Shown in pieces: positions 55,996-64,000 of a stretch of DNA of 64,000 nucleotides. The position numbers and the translations under genes are program-made. Where the stretch lies: positions 24,579-88,578 of the forward strand of contig JAHBSG010000016.1 in the NCBI GenBank assembly GCA_019639235.1, read 5' to 3'. The first letter of the stretch is position 1. Each line of letters opens with the position of its first letter. Origin of the DNA: Acidobacteriota bacterium (lineage in GTDB: Bacteria; Acidobacteriota; Blastocatellia; Pyrinomonadales; Pyrinomonadaceae). Below the pieces are notes generated by a model. It was not told the DNA's origin and searched no databases. It was given only the letters and a program-made list of their open reading frames with translations.

Positions 55996-56913
55996 TTGGC
56001 GAACGAAGTGCAAGACACGAATCAAACGAGCGGATCAACAAGATCGGCCATGAATCCGGTGGTGCTTGTTGTTATCGCCGTGCTGCTGTGGAGCACAGGC
56101 GGGCTGTTCATCAAACTGACGACGCTCGATGCGTTCTCGGTCAATATGGGCAGGTCGCTTTTTGCGGCGATCGTGGTCGCTGCTTTTACATTTAAAAAGG
56201 GCCTGCGGCTCGACCGCTACACGCTCTTTGCTTCGTTCCTTTACGCGGCGACGCTGACGTCTTTCGTCTACGCGACAAAGAACACTACCGCCGCAAACGC
56301 CATCTTCTTGCAGTACACCGCCCCGATCTATGTGCTCGTGCTTGCTCCGTTCCTGATCCGAGAGAGTTTCCACATACGCGACCTTGTTACGGTGCTGCTC
56401 TGCATCGCCGGGATGACGCTTTTCTTTCTTGATAACGCGAGTTCCGCGACCGCTCCGGATCCATTTTCGGGAAACATAGCAGGGCTCGTTTCCGGCGTTT
56501 GCTTCGGGCTTTATTTCATCTTCCTGCGGCACCCGCGGTCCGAGCAGAGAAATCCTGCGGTCTCGGTCTTTTACGGCAATCTGATCATCGTTTTGGTGAT
56601 GATACCGCTGATCGCCCAGTCGCCGCCGGCCGCGATCACAACAAACGACCTGCTTGCCATCGCATTTCTCGGCATTTTTCAGATCGGCATCGCGTATATT
56701 CTTTTCACAAAAGGAGTTGCGGCGGGTGTCCGGCCGCTTGATGCGAGCATTATCGGCTTTATCGAACCGCTGATAAACCCTATTTGGGTGCTTCTTTTTG
56801 TCGGTGAAACGCCGACCATTTGGGCAGTGATCGGCGGTGCGGTCATCATCGCCGCGGTCGCCGTTCATACCATCCGCCAATACACCCGAAAAGCCGTCTC
56901 GGCCGAGGCTTGA
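55996..56913 (+). CDS. EamA/DMT-family transporter
   Basis: A 305-residue membrane protein with ten predicted helices in two EamA repeats (about residues 20-150 and 165-298). Conserved VLLWSTGGLFIKLT, NAIFLQYTAPIYVL and FIEPLINPIWVLLF match the amino-acid/metabolite exporter type. The frame starts at a TTG; the ATG at 56050 (MNPVVLV) is a good alternative because it begins at helix 1. Substrate unknown. Confidence 0.86.
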   Translation: MANEVQDTNQTSGSTRSAMNPVVLVVIAVLLWSTGGLFIKLTTLDAFSVNMGRSLFAAIVVAAFTFKKGLRLDRYTLFASFLYAATLTSFVYATKNTTAANAIFLQYTAPIYVLVLAPFLIRESFHIRDLVTVLLCIAGMTLFFLDNASSATAPDPFSGNIAGLVSGVCFGLYFIFLRHPRSEQRNPAVSVFYGNLIIVLVMIPLIAQSPPAAITTNDLLAIAFLGIFQIGIAYILFTKGVAAGVRPLDASIIGFIEPLINPIWVLLFVGETPTIWAVIGGAVIIAAVAVHTIRQYTRKAVSAEA

Positions 56914-57086
56914 TGCTGCCCGGAGTGCAAAACCCCGAAACTGCTCCAAAGTGTTGCCCGAAAGTTAACTTTTGCGCTTATCTTATGATAATCTTTTGAA
57001 ATACTTCCAAAAGCGGCAGGTTATTGTCCGTTTTAACTTTAGACCTGAAGATTTAATAACGAATTAAGACAAAGAGAGCTACATTT

Positions 57087-58910
57087 ATGGCTAAATATAC
57101 GATTCCCGAAGATATCAAGAACCCGGAACTCCTCCGTTGGGTCACGGATATGGCCGAGCTTTGCGAACCGGATGCGATCTATCTCTGTGATGGCTCGCAG
57201 GAAGAATATGACCGGCTTTGCGAAGAGATGGTCGCTGCCGGCACGTTCATCCGGCTAAACCAGGAAAAGCGGCCGAACAGCTTTTTGGCCCGCTCGCATC
57301 CCTCGGACGTTGCCCGCGTAGAGGACCGCACCTATATTTGCTCGCTTTCGAAAGGCGATGCCGGCCCGACCAATAACTGGATGGCCCCGAAGGAAATGAA
57401 GGCGATCCTGACGCCGAAGTTCCGCGGCTCGATGCGTGGCCGGACGATGTACGTCATCCCGTTCTGCATGGGCCCGATCGGTTCGCCCATCTCGCAGTTC
57501 GGTGTTCAGCTTTCCGATTCGCCCTACGTCGCCGTCAATATGAAGATCATGACGCGGATGGGCACCAAGGCTCTTGAAGCAATGGGCGACGGCGAATTTG
57601 TCCACTGCCTCCATTCGGTCGGCATGCCGCTCGCGGAGGGACAGCAGGACGTGCCGTGGCCGTGCTCGCCGGACCCGAAGGACAAATACATCGTCCATTT
57701 CCCGGAAGAGCGTTCGATCATTTCTTACGGTTCGGGTTACGGCGGAAACGCCCTGCTTGGCAAGAAATGCCTCGCTCTCCGCATCGCCTCGACGCTCGGC
57801 CGCGAACAGGGCTGGCTGGCTGAGCACATGCTCATCGTCGGCGTGAAATCGCCGAACGGCCGCAAGGATTATGTCTGTGCCGCGTTCCCGTCCGCCTGCG
57901 GAAAGACCAATTTTGCAATGCTCATTCCGCCGAAGGAATTCCGCGAAGAGGGCTGGGAAGTCACCACCGTCGGCGACGACATCGCCTGGATCAAGCCCGA
58001 TGAGACCGGCAAGCTCAGAGCGATCAACCCCGAGTACGGATTCTTTGGTGTTGCTCCGGGCACCAACTATAGCTCGAATCCGAACGCGATGGATTCCATC
58101 CGCGAGAACACGATCTTCACTAACGTTGCTTTGACCGACGACGGTGACGTTTGGTGGGAAGGCATGGACGGCGAACCGCCGGCACACGCCATCGACTGGC
58201 AGGGCAACGACTGGACACCGGCGAGCGAGAAGCCTGCCGCTCACCCGAACGCCCGCTTTACCGCACCGATCACGCAGTGCCCGGTGGTTGATGAGCACTT
58301 TGATTCGCCGACGGGCGTGCCGGTTTCGGCATTCATCTTCGGCGGCCGCCGCAATACGGTCGTGCCGCTCATTCAGCAGTCGTTCAACTGGGCATTCGGC
58401 GTCTATATGGCCGCGACGATGGGCTCCGAGATGACCGCAGCCGCCTTTGGAAACATCGGCGAGGTCCGCCGCGATCCCTTCGCGATGCTGCCTTTCGCCG
58501 GTTACCACATGGGCGATTACTTCTCGCATTGGCTCGACCTCGGCCGCAATATCCCCGAACCGCCGCGTATCTTCTCGGTCAACTGGTTCCGCAAGGACGA
58601 GAACGGCAAGTTCCTCTGGCCGGGATTCGGCGAGAACTTCCGCGTTCTGAAGTGGATCGTCGAGCGCACCAATGGCGGTGGCGGCGCGGAGACCACGGTG
58701 CTGGGCTGGAAGCCTCGCCACGAGGACCTGGACTGGACCGGTCTCGACTTCTCGCCGGCGGCATACGCTGCGGCAAGCAAGATCGACCCCGCCGAATGGG
58801 CTGCTGAGATCGCGCTCCAGAAGGAACTCTTCGCGAAGGTCGGCGGGCGCCTGCCGGGCAGCCTCAACGCCCTGATCGGCGGAATCGAAACCGAGTTCAA
58901 GAAGCTCTAA
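57087..58910 (+). CDS. pckG: Phosphoenolpyruvate carboxykinase (GTP)
   Basis: A 607-residue GTP-dependent PEPCK that turns oxaloacetate into phosphoenolpyruvate for gluconeogenesis. It has the P-loop and active-site region [14 protein letters not shown] (about residues 269-282, with the reactive Cys), the substrate-binding [18 protein letters not shown] (about 117-134), the GDDIAWI metal site (about 297-303) and [19 protein letters not shown] (about 502-520). The length matches the GTP class. A very strong terminator follows, closing the core-genome part before the repeat island. Confidence 0.96.
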   Translation: MAKYTIPEDIKNPELLRWVTDMAELCEPDAIYLCDGSQEEYDRLCEEMVAAGTFIRLNQEKRPNSFLARSHPSDVARVEDRTYICSLSKGDAGPTNNWMAPKEMKAILTPKFRGSMRGRTMYVIPFCMGPIGSPISQFGVQLSDSPYVAVNMKIMTRMGTKALEAMGDGEFVHCLHSVGMPLAEGQQDVPWPCSPDPKDKYIVHFPEERSIISYGSGYGGNALLGKKCLALRIASTLGREQGWLAEHMLIVGVKSPNGRKDYVCAAFPSACGKTNFAMLIPPKEFREEGWEVTTVGDDIAWIKPDETGKLRAINPEYGFFGVAPGTNYSSNPNAMDSIRENTIFTNVALTDDGDVWWEGMDGEPPAHAIDWQGNDWTPASEKPAAHPNARFTAPITQCPVVDEHFDSPTGVPVSAFIFGGRRNTVVPLIQQSFNWAFGVYMAATMGSEMTAAAFGNIGEVRRDPFAMLPFAGYHMGDYFSHWLDLGRNIPEPPRIFSVNWFRKDENGKFLWPGFGENFRVLKWIVERTNGGGGAETTVLGWKPRHEDLDWTGLDFSPAAYAAASKIDPAEWAAEIALQKELFAKVGGRLPGSLNALIGGIETEFKKL

Positions 58911-58957
58911 TCAAGCTTGAAGCTCGTTTCTAAAATAAACAAACACTCGTAACCTCG

Positions 58958-58995
58958 AAGGGAACCAAGACAAACTCTTGGTTCCCTTCTCTTTT
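58958..58995 (+). terminator. Terminator of pckG
   Basis: AAGGGAACCAAG (58958-58969) and CTTGGTTCCCTT (58977-58988) form a perfect 12-bp stem with a 7-nt loop, followed by CTCTTTT. Confidence 0.92.
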
Positions 58996-59004
58996 AAAAA
59001 AACC

Positions 59005-59491
59005 GTCTACTATATGATCCCGTTTCTCCCAGAGCCCAAAGAGTCGACCGTTCGTACGTTTCGAGCATTCGAACAGTTTCTGCCATAGCCAGAGAAGCCA
59101 TTTGGCTATCCCACGATGCCGGATTTCGCCAAAAGCGTCATTCCAGGATAGACACGAAGAGACCTCAACCCGCCTACTATATACTTTCGTTTCTTGCAAA
59201 GACCCAAAGCGCCGACTATTCGCCGTTTTTGAGCATTCGGGCAATTTCGAGACTAGCCAGAAACAGTCATCTGTCTATCCCACGATGCCGGTTTTCGCCA
59301 AGAGCGTCATTCCAGGATAGACACGAAGAGACCTCAACCTGCCTACTATATACTTTCGTTTCTCTTAAAGACCCAAAGCGCCGACTATTCGCCGTTTTTG
59401 AGCATTCGGGCAATTTCGAGACTAGCCAGAAACAGTCCTCTGTCTATCCCACGATGCCGGTTTTCGCCAAAAGCGTCATTCCAGGATAGAC
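59005..59491. repeat. Three tandem copies of a 150-bp hairpin-ended repeat
   Basis: Copies lie at 59005-59153, 59172-59322 and 59341-59491, separated by an identical-length 18-bp spacer (ACGAAGAGACCTCAACC-type). Each starts with G(T/C)CTACTATA and ends with GGATAGAC. The last 50 bp of the second and third copies form a hairpin, GTCTATCC to GGATAGAC, around a conserved CACGATGCCGG and AAGCGTCATTCCA. Copies 2 and 3 are almost identical. Further copies are at 60459-60605 and 62085-62234. Confidence 0.88.
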
Positions 59492-59511
59492 AACAGACCC
59501 CTAGAGTCTTA

Positions 59512-59582
59512 GCCTTATCCCCAAACCTCAATGCGCAAAGTACTTCGCAGCAACGGGATGCGCCACATGGCGTAGTAGTAAT
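59512..59582. repeat. Second repeat family, copy 1
   Basis: A roughly 71-bp unit with TCCCCAAACCTCAATGCG and an ending like CATGGCGTAGTAGTAA. It lies 20 bp after the third 150-bp repeat. Two better-matched copies follow the distant 150-bp repeat at 62254-62419. Confidence 0.75.
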
Positions 59583-59585
59583 TTT

Positions 59586-60368
59586 TTAGTGCAACTTTCC
59601 AAGCAACAGCGAATATCCAAACTCAACGAAAGCCGTGGGGGCAGCGCTCGTTACCCCGAAGCCGAACCTGGCGCTCACTTGCTGGTTGCGCCGAAGGCGA
59701 TACAGGGCACCAGCATCAATGATTTGATTTGACCTGGTTGACCTCTGGAAGTTTCCCACGTACTCGACGAAGCAATCGCCTTTGGGTCCCAGTTTTCGAA
59801 TCAAATCGCAGGTCGGTTGATAAACCACATTCTTATCAACCGACGCAACTTCGCCTTGATTCTGAGACTCTTCAGCTTCAGTCTTGATGAAAACCCCATG
59901 CGCCGACCGGATCGTCCAGTTTTGCGACAGTTGTCGACCGGCAACAATTTGCACGAATGGGTCTACTGCATTGCTCGTGAGAGCATTGCTTCCGGTAGGA
60001 ACTGTAAAACCTGGTATAACAGCCAGGTCAAACCTCCCTGGCAGTGGTCCGATTCTGATTTTCGCTCCGACACTCATGTCCGAAACACCGGAAACCGCCG
60101 GCTGCACCCCCTGAAGGAGTAAGTAGTTAGGAACGGCAAGGCGCAACTCCGCGCGCGGAAGCAAGCCAAGTCGCAATTGCGTTTGAGGCACGTTGAAACT
60201 GCGCCCGCTCGATTCTTTGGTGAGCGCCAAACCGTTTTCCGCCTGAATGTAATTCGGTGGAACAGTAAACGGAGTGGGCGTCACGCTCGGGCGATCCGTG
60301 TCTATCTCCGGACCGGTTGAACCCGTGAATGTTTGCGCATTGGCACTCAATGCCAAAAACACCAGCAA
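59586..60368 (-). CDS. Outer-membrane beta-barrel protein (phenol-MetA-pathway-like)
   Basis: A 260-residue exported protein with a short signal sequence (about residues 1-11, VFLALSANAQ). Many alternating beta strands follow (QTQLRLGLLPRAELRLAVPN, LAVIPGFTVPTGS, TAFVEFGYSLLLGKLH). The pattern and length fit the MetA-pathway-of-phenol-degradation barrel family, a group of putative transporters. It lies inside the repeat island between copies of the 150-bp repeat. The start at 60368 may be slightly internal to the signal peptide. Substrate unknown. Confidence 0.75.
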   Translation of the reverse strand: MLVFLALSANAQTFTGSTGPEIDTDRPSVTPTPFTVPPNYIQAENGLALTKESSGRSFNVPQTQLRLGLLPRAELRLAVPNYLLLQGVQPAVSGVSDMSVGAKIRIGPLPGRFDLAVIPGFTVPTGSNALTSNAVDPFVQIVAGRQLSQNWTIRSAHGVFIKTEAEESQNQGEVASVDKNVVYQPTCDLIRKLGPKGDCFVEYVGNFQRSTRSNQIIDAGALYRLRRNQQVSARFGFGVTSAAPTAFVEFGYSLLLGKLH

Positions 60369-60458
60369 AAACAGTGACGCAGAAGACGCTCGGTAAAAAA
60401 TGCGACGCCCACCCGGGAAGGTTTCACGACAGATTTATATCACAATAAAATTCCACCC

Positions 60459-60605
60459 GCCTACCTTACGGTCCGTTTCTTCAAACGACCAAGACACTCC
60501 CGAACAGAGACTTTTGACATCGCGCTCGAGCGGTGTCGTTCCAAACACTAAATTGTCTATGACACAACGACGCTTTTGCGAAAATCCGTCATCATACGAT
60601 AGACA
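60459..60605. repeat. Diverged copy of the 150-bp hairpin-ended repeat
   Basis: It starts GCCTACCTTACGGTCCGTTTC and ends ATACGATAGAC. The terminal inverted pair GTCTAT/ATAGAC is kept although the hairpin interior differs (ACGACGCTTTTGCGAAAATCC), suggesting that the fold matters. The rest of 60369-61011 shows no convincing gene. Confidence 0.7.
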
Positions 60606-61011
60606 GCAGCAGTGTCTACCTGGAGCTTCCTCGCGAAAGCTCCCACTACGAGCCACTTCTCAGCATCGACAAGCACCATATCGGATAGTAGCAATCCTTA
60701 ATTAGCGCTAGCGCCACCAATTGGATCTCATTCGGAGAAGCGCTCCGGTTAACGGTTTTATTTGCGGAACAGACTTGCGTACGCGTACGGTGAAGACATC
60801 ATCACCCAACAACCGAATCTCTGGAACATCTCTCCCGCAGCCGCTTCTGTCTAGCCCAAAATCTCTCCTCGACGCAGTTTCACTGTGACGGTGAGATTGG
60901 CTAGGCATTGAATCGGCAACGTACGCGCTCGAGAGCAGTCCCCGAAGATTCAAGTCTCGTCCCAGTTTTGCCACTCGGTGGCAGGACCTATTTTTCACAC
61001 TGGAGGTTGCT

Positions 61012-62031
61012 ATGGCAACAACTTACAGCGCCTCGTCCGCGGGGCGTGCACTGTATCGCGCCGCGTGGGAAGTTGTCGGTCAAAAGTTCTTCGACACCGA
61101 GAAGCTCGCTGATTGGTCGTCCTGGGAACACCGGTTCGACGAGCTCATCGACGGCGAGGAAACCGCGGTGCGTTTCATCGAGCAGATGCTGGCGTCGCTG
61201 GGGGACAGCTACACCAGGCTCGTCGGTTTCACCCTGAACAACGCCCCCGACGCGCAGCCCGCTTCCCCTGCCGGCCAAGGCACGTCGCCGGACGCAGCCG
61301 AAACTGGCGCGCCCAAGTCGAATAACGATGTTCTGGTCAGGAAACTGTCCGGCAACATCGGCTACATCCGGATCTTCTCGTTCGAAAACCCGAGCATCGT
61401 CGAGCAAGTCACCCAGGGCGTGGAGGCTGTTCGCTCTTGCGACGCCTTCATCATCGACCTGCGCGACAACGGCGGCGGCAACGTCGACTGGGCATGCAGC
61501 TGCGCGGAATTCTTCGTCGCGAAGGGACCGGTCGGCAGCATCGTGCGCAGGCTTCCGGACGGGAGAATGTGGCATCGCGATGTCGCTCTGTTCGACGAAG
61601 GAATGCTCTTCATCACGAAGGTGACCGGCGAGGAAGAGCGCATGGAAGGTTTCATGCGCCGAGAACCCATCACCGTCGGCAAACCTGTCGTCGTGCTCAT
61701 CAACGAGCATACCGGCAGCTCGGCGGAGATGATGGCTGCGGCGATCGTTGAAAGCGACAAGGCAAGCGGTTTGGTGACAAGCATGGGCGCTCCGAGCTTC
61801 GGCAAGGGCATCGCTCAAGCCACCGTTTCGGTGCTGGACAAGGTCTCCATCCAGATCACCTGCGCTCGCTTCATGTCTCCGACCGATGTCTGGTTCGGCG
61901 ACGCGCAGCAGACGGTGCGCAATCCTGTCGTGCCGGACGTTCTCGTGCCGGAAACCGCGGACGACGGTCCGAACGCGCAACTCTCAGCCGCCTTCAACTG
62001 GCTGAAGACCCGCATCCAGACCGCCGCCTGA
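61012..62031 (+). CDS. S41-like peptidase without signal peptide
   Basis: A 339-residue protein. The S41 core has GNIGYIRIFSFENPSIV (about residues 119-135), FIIDLRDNGGGNVDW (about 150-164) and the nucleophile Ser in EHTGSSAEMMAAA (about 233-245), then GAPSFGKGIAQ. No signal peptide or PDZ domain is visible, which is odd for this normally exported family. GGAGG (61002-61006) precedes the ATG. Codon use (more GAC, CGC and GTG) differs from nearby genes. It has its own terminator and is flanked by repeat copies, like a mobile cassette. Confidence 0.82.
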   Translation: MATTYSASSAGRALYRAAWEVVGQKFFDTEKLADWSSWEHRFDELIDGEETAVRFIEQMLASLGDSYTRLVGFTLNNAPDAQPASPAGQGTSPDAAETGAPKSNNDVLVRKLSGNIGYIRIFSFENPSIVEQVTQGVEAVRSCDAFIIDLRDNGGGNVDWACSCAEFFVAKGPVGSIVRRLPDGRMWHRDVALFDEGMLFITKVTGEEERMEGFMRREPITVGKPVVVLINEHTGSSAEMMAAAIVESDKASGLVTSMGAPSFGKGIAQATVSVLDKVSIQITCARFMSPTDVWFGDAQQTVRNPVVPDVLVPETADDGPNAQLSAAFNWLKTRIQTAA

Positions 62032-62036
62032 ACCGA

Positions 62037-62075
62037 GACAGGAGACGAACATAACCGTTCTTCTCCTGTCTTCTT
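62037..62075 (+). terminator. Terminator of the S41-like gene
   Basis: GACAGGAG (62037-62044) and CTCCTGTC (62063-62070) form an 8-bp stem followed by TTCTTTCC. It starts 6 nt after the stop. Confidence 0.8.
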
Positions 62076-62084
62076 TCCAAAATT

Positions 62085-62234
62085 GTCTACTATACGCCAC
62101 CGTCTACCACCAGGTCCCCGAGCGTCCATGCGCAGTGAATTTCAAGCATCGCGCAGTTTAGACTTTCTACGGAAAACGCTTTTTGGCTATCCCACGATGC
62201 CGGATTTCGCCAAAAGCGTCATTCCAGGATAGAC
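62085..62234. repeat. 150-bp hairpin-ended repeat, distal copy
   Basis: It starts GTCTACTATACGCC and ends CATTCCAGGATAGAC. The last 50 bp match the tandem copies at 59.0-59.5 kb almost exactly, while the middle has diverged. It directly follows the terminator of the S41-like gene. Confidence 0.85.
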
Positions 62235-62253
62235 ACGAGACCGTCCGCGCCTT

Positions 62254-62419
62254 GCCCTAATCCCCAAACCTCAATGCGGGAAACACTTTGTAGAACCCAG
62301 AGTTCCTATATGCCATAGTAGTGATCCTTTACGAGACCGTTCGGGCCTTGCCCTAAGCCCCGAACCTCAATGCGGGATACACTTTGTAGAACCCAGAGCC
62401 ACCACATGCCATGGTAGCG
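62254..62419. repeat. Second repeat family, copies 2 and 3 in tandem
   Basis: Units at 62254-62325 and 62350-62419 share GCCCTAA(T/G)CCCC(A/G)AACC, CTCAATGCGGGA(A/T)ACAC and TTTGTAGAACCCAGAG, and end CATGCCATGGTAGC or TATGCCATAGTAGT. As at 59.5 kb, the first unit lies 20 bp after a 150-bp repeat, so the two families travel together. Confidence 0.82.
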
Positions 62420-62434
62420 CCCCTCTTCCGCCTC

Positions 62435-62839
62435 TCAGTCGTCGGCGCGCAGCGCGCCGAGAACTGATTCGACTCGCGCGAGGTTTACGTTTCGCTCCTG
62501 GGCAAGCGCGTCTTCGCCGACCTCCTGAATGCGCTTCAAAAGCGACTCTTCGCACACCTCGAGCATGTCGGGCGCAATCAGTTTTGCCACAGTGAAGGTG
62601 CGACTTTTGCTCTCCCGATCCTCTGGTTCTGCAGAGCCGAGAAGCAGCAAGACGTTTCCATCCAGATTCAATATCCCATCAATTATTCGATGCAAGTCGT
62701 AGCCCGAAGCTTCATCGCGAACGACGCAAAGCGCCGCGCCATCGCGTTTAAACTTATCGTCCAAGCGCAACTGATGCCCTGACATCGCAACAACCGACCC
62801 AATCATCATGTAGTTGGCGAGCTGTATTTCTCGATTCAT
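62435..62839 (-). CDS. Small cytoplasmic protein, immunity candidate
   Basis: A 134-residue acidic protein of unknown family (MNREIQLANYMMIG; later DLHRIIDGILNLDGNVLLLL). It starts 13 nt downstream of the toxin-like frame at 62852, which is the normal place and size for a polymorphic-toxin immunity gene. The role is inferred from position only. Confidence 0.6.
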   Translation of the reverse strand: MNREIQLANYMMIGSVVAMSGHQLRLDDKFKRDGAALCVVRDEASGYDLHRIIDGILNLDGNVLLLLGSAEPEDRESKSRTFTVAKLIAPDMLEVCEESLLKRIQEVGEDALAQERNVNLARVESVLGALRADD

Positions 62840-62851
62840 CGAATCACTCCG

Positions 62852-64000
62852 TTATTTTCTCCAGATTATCGCAGGATCACACGGGTCCACACCGACCGCG
62901 CGGTAAACAGCATACAAAGCCGGTCTCTCAACGAGCTGCCCAAAATTGGTGCTCATCTCCGATTCAACCGCGTAATAACCGGCGCCGTCCGAGCGCGACT
63001 GCCCACCGCCCGACTTAAGCATCAGCCGATCACCCGCGCCATAAACCATCGTTCCTGGCTTCAGCCCTGTCTTTTGCTCGATTGCAGAAAGCATCGGCTG
63101 AGTCAGTTTAGAGCCAGGCGGTAGCTTAAAACTCGCAGCCAATCGCTGTTCCACAACCGCGTCCAACACCGGACCTTTGAACGAAACATTGTACATCGGA
63201 TCAAAGTAGCGCCCCTCTTCGAATGTGTCACGGCTGACTGCAGCCCGCCTGGAAAGCCCGCCCGCAACTTCGGTATTGCCCGTTTTGATCTCTTCCTTCA
63301 ATCCAAGCCCCTTCGCATGAAGTATGCCGTCAACTCGCTTCTGAACCTTGATCGCTTCCTCCGCGGTTTTCGTGTATATCGTAAACGCCTTGGCGCCCTG
63401 TCCAACTCCATCCGGCGCGACCACTCCGCGTCGTCCCTGCCCCTCCGTCGCGAAAGCAGGATCCATTCCCTTCCATTTCGCAACATACTTGAGCAACTCC
63501 GCATCCCGCATCAGCTCAGGGATCAACGCGCTCTGAACCCTCGCCAGATCCTCCGCCGACTCGGTCAAAACATGAACTTTTATCGGAGACGGCGCCTTGC
63601 CATCGCCCGGAGTGACGGCGTTAAACCAACCTTCCCATTTCATCATCTTCAGTTCATGTTGACCACACTTTAAAATACGAACGCAATCATCATTTGCTCT
63701 AACGCACTCATAGCCACTGTGAGCCAGTTTCGGAAGCTCTTGAACATCGCGCTGCTTGTACTTTTCCACGCGTCCTTCAGGAGCATCACCTTTGGTTTTT
63801 AAACCTTCCGCGCTTTCCGCAGCCGTTTCGTGCTGTTTACCAGCACCACCTTTACCACCACCCCTGGTGGCAACTTTTTCGACACCATGCGCTGCCGCAA
63901 AACCCAAACCGACTAACGTTGCATCAGCAAGTGGGTCCCCGAGATTATCTTCGGTAATCGCTTTTGCATGCGCAAATGTTTTCTCACTCGGATGACTACA
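62852..64000 (-). CDS. C-terminal part of a probable polymorphic toxin (partial)
   Basis: The minus-strand frame is open to the right window edge (at least 382 residues). The beginning (ALADATLVGLGFAAAHG-type helical segment, then a Gly/Lys-rich linker) looks like the junction of a large carrier with a variable tip. The tip (about the last 280 residues) contains VHVLTESAEDLARVQSALIP, FTIYTKTAEEAIKVQKRVDG and ends CDPAIIWRK. I do not recognise the tip. A small gene follows immediately, as in toxin-immunity pairs. A kinase-like or transferase-like effector is possible but not supported. Confidence 0.6.
   Translation of the reverse strand, partial: CSHPSEKTFAHAKAITEDNLGDPLADATLVGLGFAAAHGVEKVATRGGGKGGAGKQHETAAESAEGLKTKGDAPEGRVEKYKQRDVQELPKLAHSGYECVRANDDCVRILKCGQHELKMMKWEGWFNAVTPGDGKAPSPIKVHVLTESAEDLARVQSALIPELMRDAELLKYVAKWKGMDPAFATEGQGRRGVVAPDGVGQGAKAFTIYTKTAEEAIKVQKRVDGILHAKGLGLKEEIKTGNTEVAGGLSRRAAVSRDTFEEGRYFDPMYNVSFKGPVLDAVVEQRLAASFKLPPGSKLTQPMLSAIEQKTGLKPGTMVYGAGDRLMLKSGGGQSRSDGAGYYAVESEMSTNFGQLVERPALYAVYRAVGVDPCDPAIIWRK

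Noticed and set aside
57255..58721. A 488-codon open frame on the minus strand
   Set aside because: Antisense shadow of pckG; composition is typical of reverse-strand reading and no motif is present.
59005..59491. CRISPR array
   Set aside because: Units are about 150 bp with 18-bp near-identical spacers, the reverse of the repeat/spacer proportions of CRISPR, and no cas gene is near.
59005..62419. Integron cassette array with attC sites
   Set aside because: The ends loosely resemble attC R-boxes, but the AAC/GTT core is not intact, the gene orientations are mixed and no integrase gene is visible. Kept only as an alternative reading.

Overview
The window looks like chromosomal DNA of a G+C-rich bacterium. 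The gene content points to Acidobacteriota, probably a Blastocatellia/Pyrinomonadaceae-like lineage. This is inferred from family content (an acidobacterial-style VWFA protein, DUF5916 and DUF4097 proteins, membrane-tethered Ser/Thr kinases, an imuA-imuB-dnaE2 cassette, betaine-lipid genes and abundant short word-type repeats), not from a marker phylogeny. Codon use is uniform over most of the window. It changes around 43.4-45.2 kb (more A+T, RHS toxin island) and in the 59-64 kb island.

Layout. 0-2 kb: the 3' end of lysS, a methyltransferase and an EamA exporter. 2.2-8.1 kb: a DNA-damage mutagenesis operon, imuA-imuB-dnaE2-SRAP, behind a strong promoter that shares an operator-like motif with the recA promoter at 47.5 kb. 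8.1-10 kb: btaB-btaA, which make betaine lipid. 10.1-16 kb: a minus-strand envelope cluster of a PHP phosphoesterase, two glycosyltransferases, a membrane protein and a MacB/FtsX-type permease. 16.3-22.1 kb: three exported or envelope proteins. 22.4-28.1 kb: gltA, then minus-strand housekeeping genes (rplU-rpmA and obg-nadD-rsfS-rlmH-dksA). These two groups are separated by about 0.8 kb holding a terminator, four DnaA-box-like motifs and a roughly 490-nt highly structured RNA locus with its own promoter and terminator. 28.2-31 kb: hpt, then rpiB and deoC, both with N-terminal extensions like bacterial-microcompartment targeting peptides. 31.2-34.3 kb: a TPR/TonB protein and a membrane pseudokinase. 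34.5-41.9 kb: msrPQ, a DnaC-like ATPase, a receiver protein, an S41 peptidase with a TetR regulator, rarA and an M50 protease.

42-45.9 kb is a small polymorphic-toxin island. It holds tandem repeats, a lipoprotein, an orphan RHS tip carrying a SleB-like cell-wall-hydrolase domain, an exported immunity candidate, a second broken RHS copy fused to a gene remnant, and tRNA-Phe at the border. 46-58.9 kb returns to core functions: recA, a Ser/Thr kinase with a giant activation-loop insertion, a VWFA protein, a 0.9-kb repeat field, a ferredoxin-domain protein, a Kef antiporter fused to a UBP zinc finger, a second EamA exporter and pckG.

59-64 kb is an accessory island. It is built around five copies of a roughly 150-bp hairpin-ended repeat and three copies of a roughly 70-bp repeat. 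Between the copies lie an outer-membrane barrel gene and a leaderless S41-like protease gene. The island ends in a toxin C-terminus with a candidate immunity gene, cut by the window edge. No complete insertion sequence, transposase, integrase, CRISPR array or rRNA operon is visible. The best candidates for undescribed biology are the structured RNA upstream of obg, the shared recA/imuA operator, the microcompartment-type RpiB/DeoC pair without shell genes, and the hairpin-ended repeat family.
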